55,533 nt of DNA from Bryobacterales bacterium (GCA_022823865.1 JAJEHF010000149.1:1-55533); one strand, 5' to 3'; positions 8,654 to 18,127 are shown, counted from the stretch's first letter. The notes: generated from the letters alone by a model not told the origin. Made by a program: numbers and translations.

Positions 8654-8989
8654 TCAGCCGCTGAACGCTGCGACAGCTTCCTTCCTGGTCTTATGGATCG
8701 AGACGACTTCGTCAACACCGATCGCGAATAACTTGCCGACGTGCGGTTCAACCTCACACAAGCCGAACCCTACTCCCCGTTCGTCGAGATTCTTGGCGGT
8801 CAGCAGAATCGCGCGCAGCCCGGCGCTGCCGATGTACTTGAGCAGTTCGAAGTCAACCACCAAGGCACGGTCACCCTCTTGAACGATATCGCAGAGTGCG
8901 CGCTCGAATGCTTGAGCATTGTCTCCATCTACGCGAGCACAGCAGGTAGCGATCACTATGCCGTGTGTTCGCTCGAAGTGCAACTGCAT
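8654..8989 (-). CDS. STAS-domain anti-sigma factor antagonist (RsbV-like)
   Basis: A 111-residue single STAS domain covering the whole protein. The expected phosphorylation site is Ser55 in LLKYIGSAGLRAILL, matching the DSxGL-type loop of SpoIIAA/RsbV with Gly before the Ser. N-terminal strands (HGIVIATCCARVDGDNAQAF) and the following helix fit the fold. In the family, the unphosphorylated form binds the RsbW-type kinase and frees the sigma factor; the PP2C enzyme upstream would regenerate it. It is encoded convergently to the phosphatase-kinase operon with 233 bases between the stops, so antagonist dosage is controlled by a separate promoter. No other STAS gene is visible nearby. Confidence 0.92.
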   Translation of the reverse strand: MQLHFERTHGIVIATCCARVDGDNAQAFERALCDIVQEGDRALVVDFELLKYIGSAGLRAILLTAKNLDERGVGFGLCEVEPHVGKLFAIGVDEVVSIHKTRKEAVAAFSG

Positions 8990-9334
8990 GCTAAGTGTCC
9001 CAATAGCCTCTTCCCCTATGCATTTGACAGACCCATGCTGGCTTTCCCATCAACAGCGTGCCGTAAGCATACCACTCAAGCGGACGCTTCCGTGGCCGAG
9101 TCTGCGGCACTCAGCCCGGGCCGCGCGAACGACCGCGCCGCCGCCAAGGCAACCCCGCGCGGCGTCGCGCTGACATCTCCTAGCATTCAAGTCAGCATAG
9201 ACGCAATCGTGTTAAATTAAGATGAATGGAGAGGGTACGATCATATTGGTTTTATTAATATCGACCTGCGAACGTGTGAACGGGCACTGGAGGTGGCATG
9301 ATCCGCCGCGCGCCGCTGCCGCGAGGCAAGAGCC
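8990..9334. promoter_or_regulatory. Intergenic region with AT-rich promoter-like patch
   Basis: No gene seen. It separates the leftward STAS gene from the rightward hybrid kinase and must hold both promoters. An unusually AT-rich patch at about 9205-9265 (containing TTAAATTAAG and TTTTATTAATATCG) stands out from the GC-rich surroundings and is the likely promoter or regulator-binding zone for the hybrid kinase. I could not fix exact -35/-10 boxes. Confidence 0.45.
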
Positions 9335-11656
9335 TTGACCGGATCCGACGACCTCCGCCGGGAGAACCGGGCGCTGCGCGAGCGCATCTCCACACTCAAC
9401 GCGGCCATCCTGAAGATCAACGCCAGCCTCGACCTCGACACCGTGCTGCGCGAGACGGTGGCGAGCGCGCGCGGGCTCACCGGCGCCCGGTATGGCGTCA
9501 TCGCCACCGTCGACGAGGCGGGCGCGCCCCGGGACTTCGTCTTCTCCGGCTTCAGCGCCGAGGGGGAGCGGGATCTGATGTCCTGGCCGGGCAGCCTCCG
9601 CCTGTTCGAGCACCTGCGCGAGCTGCCGGGCCCGCTCCGGCTGGCGGACCTGGCGGGCTACGTGCGCGCGCTCGGCATCGCGCCCGCCCCGACCTTCTCG
9701 CGGACCTTCCAGGGCACGCCGATGCGCCACCGGGGCGAGGACATCGGCAACTTCTTCCTAGCCGAGAAGGCGGACGGCGGGGAGTTTTCCGCCGACGATG
9801 AAGAGCTGCTGGTGTTGTTCGCGTCGCAGGCCGCGGCCGCGATCACCAACGCCCGCGCACATCACAGCGAGCAGCGCGCGCGGGCCGACCTCGAGACCCT
9901 GGTCGAGACCTCGCCGGTCGGGGTGGTGGTGTTCGACGCTGGCAGCGGCCGGCCCGTGTGGTTCAACCGCGAGGCGCGGCGCATCGTGGAGGGCCTGCGC
10001 GCGCCCGGGCGCACTGCCGAGCAGCTGCTGGAGGTGATCTGCTGCCGCCGCGCCGACGGCCGCGAGGTGTCCCTGGCCGAGATCCCCATCGCGCGGCAGC
10101 TCAGCGCCGGCGAGACAGTGCGCTCCGAGGAGATGGTGCTGTCGGTGCCGGACGGGCGCAGCGTTCGGACGCTGGTCAACGCCACGCCGATCCTGGCCGA
10201 GGGGGAGGGGGTCCGCTCCGTGGTGGTGACCATGCAGGACCTGGCGCCGCTGGACGAGATCGAGCGCATGCGGGCCGACTTCCTGGGCCTGGTGAGCCAC
10301 GAGCTACGCGTGCCGCTGGCCTCTATCCGGGGCTCGGCGCACACGCTGCTGAAGGACGGGGAGGAGCTGGAGGCGGCCGAGATGCGCGAGTTCCATCGCA
10401 TCATCGAGGAGCAGGCCGGCCACATGCGCAGTCTGATCGGCGACCTGCTGGATGCCGGGCGCATCGACGCGGGCACGCTCTCGGTCGCTCCCGAGCCTTC
10501 GGAGCTGGCCGTGCTGGTGGAGCGGGCGCGGAACACCTTCGTGGGCGGCGGCGGCCGGCACGCCGTGCTCGTGGACCTGCCGGCCGGCCTGCCCGCCGTG
10601 ATGGCCGACCGGCGGCGCGTCGTGCAGGTGCTCAACAACCTCTTCGCCAACGCCGCCAGGCACGCCCCGGAATCGTCGCCGGTCCGCGTCGCGGCGGTGC
10701 ACGAGGGCGCGAGCGTCGCGGTCTCGGTCTCCGACCAGGGGCAGGGGGTGGCGCCGGAGCTGCTGCCGCATCTCTTCCGCAAGCACGCCGACGTCGGCTC
10801 AGGGGCCCCTGCCGGTCACGGCTTGGGCCTGGCGATCTGCAAGGGGCTGGTGGAGGCCCACGGCGGTCGGATCCGGGCGGAGAGCGCGGGTGCCGGCCAC
10901 GGCACGACGATCACCTTCACGCTGCCCGCGGCCGGCGGGCCGCCAGAGGGCCCCCGGGCGGCCTCGCAGCCGGGCGATCCGGCGCGCATCCTGGTGGTGG
11001 ACGACGACCCGCAGACGCTGCGCTTCGTGCGCGACGCGCTTTCGGAGGCGGGCTACGCCCCGCTTGTGACGGGCGAGCCCAAGGAACTGCCGCAGATCCT
11101 CCGCACCGAGCGGCCGCAGCTGGTGCTGCTCGACCTGATGCTTCCCGACGCCGACGGCATCGAGCTGATGCGGCGGATCCCCGAGCTCTCCGACCAACCG
11201 GTCATCTTCATCTCCGTCTACGGCCGCGACGAGACGGTCGCCAAGGCGCTCGAAGCGGGCGCGGCCGACTACATCGTCAAGCCGTTCTCGCCCACCGAGC
11301 TGGTGGCGCGGATCCGGGCGGCACTGCGCCGGCACGACCAGCCCGAAGCGTTCGTGCTTGGCGAACTCGCCATCGACTACGAGCGGCGCCGCGTGACGGT
11401 CGGTGGGGACGCCGTCGAGCTCACCGCCACCGAGTACGAGCTGCTGCGGGTACTCTCGCTCCACGCCGGGCGGGTCGTGCACTTCGACACGCTGCTGCGG
11501 CGGGTCTGGGCCGGAAGCGACGAAGTCCAGCCGAACACGGTGCGCGTTTTTGTCAGAAGCCTCCGCCAAAAGCTCGGCGACGACGCGGCCAGCCCTGCCT
11601 ACATCTTCAACGAGCGCGGGGTCGGCTACCGCATGCGCGGACCGGGCGACCCGTAG
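9335..11656 (+). CDS. Single-chain GAF-PAS histidine kinase fused to an OmpR-type response regulator
   Basis: A 773-residue cytoplasmic protein (no membrane span) carrying a whole two-component system. Domains in order: coiled coil 5-30, GAF about 30-175, PAS-like about 182-305, HisKA with LVSHELRVPLAS (His322), HATPase about 420-530 (N-box LNNLFANAARHAP, DQGQGV, GHGLGLAI), receiver 551-665 (RILVVDDD, Asp600 in LLDLML, Lys649 in VKPF), and an OmpR/PhoB winged helix about 673-768 (LTATEYELLRVL, GVGYRMR). The start is TTG 9335 with GAGG 9 bases upstream; an in-frame stop at 9299 rules out a longer frame. A better-looking site, GGAGG before ATG 9298, opens another frame (see findings). Codon use is more extremely GC3-rich than in neighbours, hinting at transfer. 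Confidence 0.9.
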   Translation: MTGSDDLRRENRALRERISTLNAAILKINASLDLDTVLRETVASARGLTGARYGVIATVDEAGAPRDFVFSGFSAEGERDLMSWPGSLRLFEHLRELPGPLRLADLAGYVRALGIAPAPTFSRTFQGTPMRHRGEDIGNFFLAEKADGGEFSADDEELLVLFASQAAAAITNARAHHSEQRARADLETLVETSPVGVVVFDAGSGRPVWFNREARRIVEGLRAPGRTAEQLLEVICCRRADGREVSLAEIPIARQLSAGETVRSEEMVLSVPDGRSVRTLVNATPILAEGEGVRSVVVTMQDLAPLDEIERMRADFLGLVSHELRVPLASIRGSAHTLLKDGEELEAAEMREFHRIIEEQAGHMRSLIGDLLDAGRIDAGTLSVAPEPSELAVLVERARNTFVGGGGRHAVLVDLPAGLPAVMADRRRVVQVLNNLFANAARHAPESSPVRVAAVHEGASVAVSVSDQGQGVAPELLPHLFRKHADVGSGAPAGHGLGLAICKGLVEAHGGRIRAESAGAGHGTTITFTLPAAGGPPEGPRAASQPGDPARILVVDDDPQTLRFVRDALSEAGYAPLVTGEPKELPQILRTERPQLVLLDLMLPDADGIELMRRIPELSDQPVIFISVYGRDETVAKALEAGAADYIVKPFSPTELVARIRAALRRHDQPEAFVLGELAIDYERRRVTVGGDAVELTATEYELLRVLSLHAGRVVHFDTLLRRVWAGSDEVQPNTVRVFVRSLRQKLGDDAASPAYIFNERGVGYRMRGPGDP

Positions 11657-12146
11657 GGTCCGCCCCCGCGGCCGATCCGCTTCCGGGGCCGCGAAACGAC
11701 GCTGCATCCGGTCCGCTGCTACCTCGATCGGCACCGCGCCTGGGCTTCGTGCGCGACCTCTCGGAGCCCATCGCCGTTCCGGGCCCCCTGCGGGGCCGAA
11801 GCTGCGACACCGCGACCCGACCGCCTTGAGGAGCACAGTGGCGCCGCGTTCCGCGACCAGGTCCTTGACGCTGCGGGAGATCGGCGCGAACCGTCGAAAC
11901 CGGCGCCCGGCGTGGCTGACGATTCCAGGAGGGGAGCGATGAACCCAACATCAAGCCTCGCCGATCGATGGCCACCAGCCGCGGATGAACGGGACACCTC
12001 GAGCGCTGGCACGGCAAGTGCTACAGTTGCCGGTAGACGCTCTAGGTTGAGAAACTTCGCGAGAGGCCGAGAGAACAGCAGCAGCCTGCGCTGAAGATTC
12101 AGTGACCGGGCCTGCTGGCCGGGCCGCCGCAAGGAGTTTGCCATCA
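11657..12146. other. Intergenic, one weak small-ORF candidate
   Basis: About 490 bases between the hybrid kinase and the next response regulator. Apart from the small frame at 11939-12094, listed separately, I see nothing gene-like. The segment must include the promoter for the downstream response regulator. Confidence 0.45.
11939..12094 (+). CDS. Possible small protein, 51 aa, unknown
   Basis: A short frame worth recording only because of its ribosome site: ATG 11939 is preceded by GGAGGGGAG at about 7 bases. The translation starts MNPTSSLADRWPPAADERD and is Ser/Arg/Ala-rich, without hydrophobic segments, cysteines or any family motif. It may be a real small protein, a leader for the response regulator 50 bases downstream, or a chance frame. 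I cannot distinguish these from sequence alone. Confidence 0.2.
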   Translation: MNPTSSLADRWPPAADERDTSSAGTASATVAGRRSRLRNFARGRENSSSLR

Positions 12147-12854
12147 ATGCCCCATCGCGTGCTCTTGGTCGAAGACGAGGTCGGAATCCGGCTTTCGTTG
12201 GCGGATCGCCTGCGGGTCGCAGGCTATGAAGTCGAGACAGCCGAGGACGGCGAGTCGGCCCTGCGGCTCGCCTTGGAAGGCGGCTTCGATGCCATCGTTC
12301 TCGACTTGATCCTGCCCAAGATGGATGGCCTGAAACTCTGCGAGGAGCTGCGCAGCAAAGGCATCGACACTGCAGTGTTGATGCTGACGGTCAAATCTGA
12401 CCTCGAAGATCGGGTGCGTGGATTTGTCGCGGGCGCAGACGACTACATGGCCAAGACCACCGACATCATCGAGCTGCTCGCTCGACTCCGGGCGGTCCTG
12501 CGTCGGACTTCGCCGCTGACCCGCCTCGGCGGCCCCCCCGCGGAAGTGAAGGCGGTGCACGAATTCGGAGACGTGCGGGTCAATTTCTCGGACGCTAGCG
12601 TCTGGCGCGGCAGCGAACGCATCGAACTCTCCCGGAAGGAATATGATCTGCTGCGCTATTTCCTGACACACCCGCTCAAGACGCTGGCGCGCGGCCTCCT
12701 GCTCAAGGAGATCTGGAGATTCGACCCCAGCAGGCCCACTCGAACGGTGGATGTCCATGTCGTGGGACTGCGCAAGAAGCTCGAAAACGACCCGACCCAT
12801 CCGAGGTGGTTTCGGACCGTGCGCGGCAAGGGCTATGAGTTCGTGCCTGAGTAG
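12147..12854 (+). CDS. OmpR/PhoB-family response regulator
   Basis: A 235-residue DNA-binding regulator. I choose ATG 12147 with GGAG about 10 bases upstream; the frame extends 15 codons further without homology. The receiver domain spans 1-118 with acidic pair LLVEDE (9-11) and phospho-acceptor Asp53 in VLDLILP. The usual KP motif at the end of the receiver reads MAKTTD, so the proline is replaced. The winged-helix output domain spans about 138-235 (ELSRKEYDLLRYFLTHP, then VDVHVVGLRKKLE and VRGKGYEFVPE). The histidine kinase at 13156-15195 is encoded tail-to-tail across a 301-base gap without genes, and is the likely partner; that pairing is inference from position. Confidence 0.92.
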   Translation: MPHRVLLVEDEVGIRLSLADRLRVAGYEVETAEDGESALRLALEGGFDAIVLDLILPKMDGLKLCEELRSKGIDTAVLMLTVKSDLEDRVRGFVAGADDYMAKTTDIIELLARLRAVLRRTSPLTRLGGPPAEVKAVHEFGDVRVNFSDASVWRGSERIELSRKEYDLLRYFLTHPLKTLARGLLLKEIWRFDPSRPTRTVDVHVVGLRKKLENDPTHPRWFRTVRGKGYEFVPE

Positions 12855-13155
12855 CCCCGCGCATTCCTGGCAGCGGATCGTCCGCGTACCCATCCAGAGG
12901 TTTGCCAAGGCTCCCTGGTAGCGCGCGCCTCCTTCGTGCTCGCCTCGTCCGCCAGCCCCAGCACCGCCCGCGAATCATGCGCCGTAGCCCCTATGCGCTG
13001 CAGCCAATCGATTCTCCTGCAAGGCCGCGGCCTTCGTGCCCGCTTGTGGCGCACGCAGGCAATTGGCGGGACGGTCCGCGAACGCCGTCAGCCTGTTTTC
13101 GCGGCTCCTCGGCTCGGGCCGGGATCGCTCGGACAGTCCGTGCCGAGCGCCCCGG

Positions 13156-15195
13156 TCAGGCTGCTCGGTCTGGAATGGGGAGATGGATCGTGAACACGCT
13201 GCCAACGCCCTCCTCGCTCTCGAGGGTCAGCGTCCCTCCCATCCCCTTGACCGCTTCGGCTGCGAGCTTCAAGCCTAGTCCCGCGCCTGGCACCGACGCG
13301 CTGGACTCGTTTGCGATGCGATAGAACGGTTCGAAGATCTTGGTCGCTTCGTGGGAAGAGATTCCCGGGCCTCGATCATGGATCCGGATCTGCACTTCTC
13401 GCCTTCCTCGAGCGACAGCTTCGACGGCCTCGACTCTAACCCAATTCCCCGGCGCTCCATACTTGACCGCGTTGCTCAGCAGGTCGCCGAGTGATTGGCC
13501 CAGAGCTTCCGCGTCCGCAAGCACCATCGGCAGCCCCTCGGCACACGCGCACTCAGCCTCGAACCCGGCATCTTCGAAGATCGGCGCCGCATCGGCAAAC
13601 GCTTCTTCCACGGCCTTCGATGCGTCCAGCATGACGAGCTTGTAGCGCCTCTCGTACGAATCCATGGCGGACATGCGCATGGACTGCTCGGCAATGGTCT
13701 TCAGGCGTCGACCGTAGTGGCGAATCAAGCCTCCGTATCGGGCAGCGCTCGTGCCGGGTCCCTGCACTCCGTCCGCGAGATTCTCCGCGAGAAACAGAAT
13801 CGCTGCGATCGGGGTCAGCAGCTGGTGCGCAAGTGAGGCCGCCGCATCGGTTCTGGTCTCCGCACTTCGCGCGGCGCGGCTCAACGTCACCGCGACCGCG
13901 CTCGTCGCGGCAAGAAGCAGCACGAGAGCGCTGATCCCCAGCACAAGGGATCCGGCATAGCTGCGATTCATGGCTTCCGCCAACGGCATGCCTGCGCGCC
14001 GCGCCTCAAGTGTCATCTCGTATCCCTTCTCGGAGACTAGGAAAAGCCTCGGCATCCCGCCCTGCCGCCTGATGACGTCGGCCATTCTCGGACGATTTCT
14101 TCCTCCGCCCGCCTCGGCTGGCCACAGGGCGTGATCCTCGGGCGCTAGGAACAATTCGCTCAGCAGCCCTGGATTGGTGTGCCGTTGCACCCAGATACGT
14201 TGCGCGACGCCGAGCGGCTCCACCGCGGCGGTCACGGGGAGGTGGGAGAGCATGAAGGGAACGGCCCGATCCGGCGCTCCCTCGCGGACTGGCTCCTGGC
14301 CCTTCTCGCGCCAATCGAGGCGAAGGTTGGATGCGGGACTGACCGACGCCCGCTTCTCCTCTCTGCGGCGCTCAAGCCGCCCATAGCTGAACACGCTCTC
14401 GCCATCGAGAGCGATCCTCACTTCGTACGGCCCGTTCGTGTTGGAGTGGTCCCTGAAGCGTTCCCCCAAGACCTTGGGGATCAATCGATCCCGGATGTAG
14501 TCCCGGTCCAACTGCAGGATCAGATATCCCGTCACAGCGGGCCAATCCTGCCTCGATCGCGCACTCTGCACGTGCGCAGCCATTGGGCGGCACAGCGCCA
14601 GTGCCCCGGGGATGTACATCCACGTGGCAGTCCATCTTGCCTTGACCCCCCGGCCGCGCCGGAATCCGTGCTTCTGGATGTAGGCGCGGATCTGGGCGAG
14701 ATCTTCGTCCCACGCCACCTCCCGGAAGCTGCCGCGCCCCGAACCAACCTCCCAAAGCCGGTCCGCTCCTCCCTCGGCCAAGTCCAAGATGAGCACGCGC
14801 GCGACTGCCGGTCCCTCCCACGCAAGCTCGTGCCACAAGTAGTAGATTTGCTTGTAGTAGTCCGGTCGGCTGGCCAACTCCAGCCCAGCGTTGGACCTGA
14901 AGGCTGCCAGCAGGGCCCAGACCCTGGTCTCGAGGTCCGCGATCACGCCTTCTAGGGATTCCTCCAGCGATTCCGTTGCGAGCAGTCGCTGCGATTGGTT
15001 CACCTGACGTATCCACCGGAACTGCATCGCGCCGACGAGTGCCAGGAGCAATGCGCTGGCAGAAATCCAGACCGCCACTTGGCGTCGGGATGTCGCCCTG
15101 ATTGCGGCGGCGATCCGAGATCCGGAACGGGCGCGCCACCAGCGGTGCACGAAGCCTCTGAGCACGCCGAATCCTCTCACCGCGCGCCTAGCCAA
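13156..15195 (-). CDS. Membrane-bound sensor histidine kinase
   Basis: A 679-residue two-span sensor kinase. TM1 is about 39-59 after an Arg-rich cytoplasmic N-terminus; TM2 is about 413-438. The roughly 350-residue extracytoplasmic region between them has no domain I can name. HisKA carries the phospho-acceptor His457 in AASLAHQLLTPIAA, and HATPase_c follows with LGDLLSNAVKYG, IHDRGPGIS and GAGLGLKLAAEAV. Input would be an envelope or external signal, and output phosphotransfer to a response regulator, most simply the convergent OmpR-type gene at 12147. There is no HAMP domain, and the short segment after TM2 leads almost directly to HisKA. Confidence 0.9.
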   Translation of the reverse strand: MARRAVRGFGVLRGFVHRWWRARSGSRIAAAIRATSRRQVAVWISASALLLALVGAMQFRWIRQVNQSQRLLATESLEESLEGVIADLETRVWALLAAFRSNAGLELASRPDYYKQIYYLWHELAWEGPAVARVLILDLAEGGADRLWEVGSGRGSFREVAWDEDLAQIRAYIQKHGFRRGRGVKARWTATWMYIPGALALCRPMAAHVQSARSRQDWPAVTGYLILQLDRDYIRDRLIPKVLGERFRDHSNTNGPYEVRIALDGESVFSYGRLERRREEKRASVSPASNLRLDWREKGQEPVREGAPDRAVPFMLSHLPVTAAVEPLGVAQRIWVQRHTNPGLLSELFLAPEDHALWPAEAGGGRNRPRMADVIRRQGGMPRLFLVSEKGYEMTLEARRAGMPLAEAMNRSYAGSLVLGISALVLLLAATSAVAVTLSRAARSAETRTDAAASLAHQLLTPIAAILFLAENLADGVQGPGTSAARYGGLIRHYGRRLKTIAEQSMRMSAMDSYERRYKLVMLDASKAVEEAFADAAPIFEDAGFEAECACAEGLPMVLADAEALGQSLGDLLSNAVKYGAPGNWVRVEAVEAVARGRREVQIRIHDRGPGISSHEATKIFEPFYRIANESSASVPGAGLGLKLAAEAVKGMGGTLTLESEEGVGSVFTIHLPIPDRAA

Positions 15196-16389
15196 ACGGT
15201 CCTAGCCAAGCTGCGAGACTCACAACACCGGTTGCGGACTGGCGGAAGAGCCAGACGGAGGAACCTGTATCCGCTGTGCGTCCGGGACCGGCGGGTCTTG
15301 CACCCAGCCCTGAACCTGCGCGCCCCGTTCCTCTCGACGGTGCCAATCGTGCGCGCGGAAGCACTAGCCAGACAACCAGCTCGCGCGAGAGCGCAAGCAA
15401 TGGGATCCTGCGCGATAGCCGGGGTGCTTCGGATGCGACGACGACCCGCTGCCTGTGTTTCCCCAACAGCGCTGAGTGCCGTCTCGAAAAGGAGTCCCGG
15501 ATCTTGGTTGAAATGCCCGCCCGTGGGTGGCTCTGGATCCGATTCGAGGCGGGCAAGGACGGCACAGCGCGGTCAGCATCCATGTCCCGGGCCCGAAAGC
15601 AAGACTCACCGGTTGCGCACGGTACGCTGCCATAGCACTCGAGACTTCGCTTGCAAGACACCCAGAAGGGCGACCCGTCCCGGAGAGAGGGCAAGGCTCA
15701 GGGGGTGTGGTGCGCACGTCTGAGCCTGGCTGCGATGGCATGAAGGGGGACCGATTGCAACTACCTCTGCGGATAGTATACAAAAAACTAACTTAACTCA
15801 CAAAATAGCCACGAAACACGATTTGTGACATGGTTCTTAACATGGTGTGAGCCTCCTGTTAGAAAACGGCGTGAATGCCCGTTCGCCAGCGTCGGGTGGC
15901 GCGTGAAGTAGCCACGCGAGGCTCTCGGGGTAGCGGGTCGCGCCGAGATCAGTTCCTTCGGAGTCTCAGCGAGGGTCGAGAGCCGCCTGCCGGTCCACGG
16001 CTTACTTCCTGCCGAGTCGGTAAGGGCGATCTGGTGTGTGCGTGGTTTGTAGGAGCCGGGCGCGTCAAGTGACCTTGTCGGGCTAAGGCCTACTCGCTGC
16101 GGGACTCCGGCCTCTCCCAGTCCGCGGTCTCGTCGAAGCTATCCGCGCCCGGTACGTCTTGGCGAGCCAACGCGGACTTCCTATACGCCTCGCGACGGTG
16201 AAGCACTCGCGTGACGGAAATGCCTTAGACCGCCTCGAACTGCTCCTTGACGAAGGCCGTGCACTTCTTGCAATGAGTCGCGACTAAGGTCGGTTGCGAT
16301 CGTCAGTTACCATCCAAGCCGGTCGCCCGGCCGAACAAGTCCATGGATTGGGACGACGAGGTTGCGTAGGTTCGGCCAAGCGCTAGGCG
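15196..16389. other. 1.2 kb region without a convincing gene
   Basis: Lies upstream of the kinase start and beyond the 3' end of glgP. Frames on both strands look like chance. An AT-rich patch at about 15768-15850 differs sharply from the surroundings and could be regulatory or the scar of an inserted element. On the minus strand at 16090-16299 a broken protein-like frame is visible (listed separately). Confidence 0.45.
16090..16299 (-). pseudogene. Possible remnant of a small Cys-containing protein
   Basis: Minus-strand translation gives a protein-like stretch, QPTLVATHCKKCTAFVKEQF, then an in-frame TAA (16225-16227), then 44 codons beginning GISVTRVLHRREAYRKS and ending in TAG at 16090-16092. 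The frame is the same on both sides of the stop, and another stop precedes the first part. A CxxC pair is present, but no family is recognised. It could be a decayed gene or coincidence. Confidence 0.2.
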
Positions 16390-18123
16390 TCAACGTCGCT
16401 CGTAGGCGTGGTACACGTATTGCCGCACCATCCGCTGCGTGTTGAAGAACGAGCCGTTCAGCGAGATCGCCCCGCGCATCACGGCTGCGTAGCCGTTGCG
16501 TCGCTCGTAGAACAGCGGCAGCACCACCCGCTCCAGTTTGTCGTACAGGGCGTGGGCGACGCTGGCCCGATCATCGAGCGCTCCCCGGTAGTTCGCCGCC
16601 GACCAGCCGGTCACTCCCTCCACATGGCCTTCCAGCCACCAGCCGTCCAGCACGCTCAGGCTCGGCACGCCGTTCAGGGCCGCCTTCATGCCGCTGGTCC
16701 CGGACGCTTCGCGGGTCTTCTCCGGCGAGTTCAGCCACAGATCGGACCCGCTGGTAAGGATCCGGCCCAAGTCCATCTCGTAGTTCTCCAAGTAGACGAT
16801 CTTGACCAGCCCCTCCAGGGCGCGAGCAGCTTCGTGGACGTCCCGGATCGTGCCCTTGCCGCCCTCGTCGCGCGGGTGCGCCTTGCCGCCGAACACCAGC
16901 TGGAACCGCCCGACATGCCGGGTGATCCAGCGCAGCCGATCCAAGTTCTGGAACAGCACGTCGCCGCGCTTGTAAGGTGTCGCGCGCCGGGCGAAGCCGA
17001 TCGTGAAGGTCTCCTCGTCCAGCACCTCGCCCGTGCGGTCGCGCACGGTCCGGATCAGCGCCAGCTTCGATTTCTGGTGCGCCGCGATGATCTCGTCGGC
17101 GGGTATGTTGCTGGCGTAGCGCAAGTAGATGCTGTCCTTGCGCCACTCCGGGATGTGGCGGTCGAAGAGATCGCTCATCGCAGGGGCCGCCCAGGTAACC
17201 GGGTGGATGCCGTTGGTCACGCCGTGGACGCGGTAGCCGGGGAACATCCGCTGGGAGACGGTTTGGTGGATCTTTGCGACGCCGTTGGCGTAGCGCGAGC
17301 ACTCGAAGGCCAGCTTCGTCATGTTGAGCGCGTCGCCCTCGAGCAGCCGGGAGGCCGCCAGCAGGTCCGTTCTGGGCTTGCCAAGGACCCGCTCCACCAG
17401 CGACCGGTGGAACCGATCGTGCCCGGCCGGGACCGGCGTGTGCGTGGTAAACACGCACCTGTCCCGAATCGTCGCCAGATCCGCCTTCGTGGGGCGCTTG
17501 CCGCGCCGGGACTCGATCTGGTCCTCCAGCAGCGACAGGCCCAGCAGGGACGAGTGCCCCTCGTTCATGTGGTAGACCTCGATGCCGCCGTGGCCCAGCG
17601 CGGCCAGGATCTTCTGGCCCGCTATGCCGAGGATCGCCTCCTGACAGAGTCTGTAGCGGTCATCGCCGCCGTAGAGATAGTGCGTCAGAGCGCGGTCCGC
17701 GTCGCAATTCTCTTCAAGGTCGCTGTCCAGCAGGAACACCGGGACGCTGCGGCCGGTAGCGCCGGTGATGGTGAAGCGCCAGCAGCCAATCGTGACGTCG
17801 CGGCCCTCGATTTCGATGGAGACCTTGGCGTCCATGCGGTCCAGCGCGCCCTCCGGCGCCCACTCGACAGGATGCTCGGCTTGCTGGCCCGCGATGCTGA
17901 TCGACTGGCGGAAGTAGCCCTTGCGGTACAGCAGCGTTACCCCGATCATCGGAATGCCCAGGTCGGCCGCGGAACGAAGGGTGTCCCCTGCGAGCACTCC
18001 CAGGCCGCCCGAATACGTCGGGATGGCCGTGTCCAGCCCGATCTCCATGGAGAAGTAGGCCACGCCCGCCAAGCTGCTGCCCGACGCTGCTGCCGAATCC
18101 GAGTCGGTCGGTATTGCCGCCAT
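16390..18123 (-). CDS. glgP: Alpha-glucan (glycogen/maltodextrin) phosphorylase
   Basis: A 577-residue GT35 phosphorylase of the short alpha-glucan phosphorylase type, clearly shorter than the roughly 800-residue glycogen phosphorylases. It releases glucose-1-phosphate from alpha-1,4-glucan using pyridoxal phosphate. Evidence: N-terminal VAYFSMEIGL followed by YSGGLGVLAGD, the central YHMNEGHSSLLGL, THTPVPAGHDRF, and the PLP-site stretch EASGTSGMKAALNG around residue 479 with the expected Lys. Translation begins 4 bases after the glgA stop, so the two are an operon with glgA first. Synthesis and breakdown enzymes are thus co-expressed leftward while the other glucan enzymes run rightward. Cytoplasmic. 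Confidence 0.94.
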   Translation of the reverse strand: MAAIPTDSDSAAASGSSLAGVAYFSMEIGLDTAIPTYSGGLGVLAGDTLRSAADLGIPMIGVTLLYRKGYFRQSISIAGQQAEHPVEWAPEGALDRMDAKVSIEIEGRDVTIGCWRFTITGATGRSVPVFLLDSDLEENCDADRALTHYLYGGDDRYRLCQEAILGIAGQKILAALGHGGIEVYHMNEGHSSLLGLSLLEDQIESRRGKRPTKADLATIRDRCVFTTHTPVPAGHDRFHRSLVERVLGKPRTDLLAASRLLEGDALNMTKLAFECSRYANGVAKIHQTVSQRMFPGYRVHGVTNGIHPVTWAAPAMSDLFDRHIPEWRKDSIYLRYASNIPADEIIAAHQKSKLALIRTVRDRTGEVLDEETFTIGFARRATPYKRGDVLFQNLDRLRWITRHVGRFQLVFGGKAHPRDEGGKGTIRDVHEAARALEGLVKIVYLENYEMDLGRILTSGSDLWLNSPEKTREASGTSGMKAALNGVPSLSVLDGWWLEGHVEGVTGWSAANYRGALDDRASVAHALYDKLERVVLPLFYERRNGYAAVMRGAISLNGSFFNTQRMVRQYVYHAYERR

Positions 18124-18127
18124 GGTG

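Noticed and set aside
9958..11829. 623-codon frame overlapping the hybrid kinase in another phase
   Set aside because: Gly/Ala/Arg-rich shadow translation; the kinase frame contains all domain motifs.
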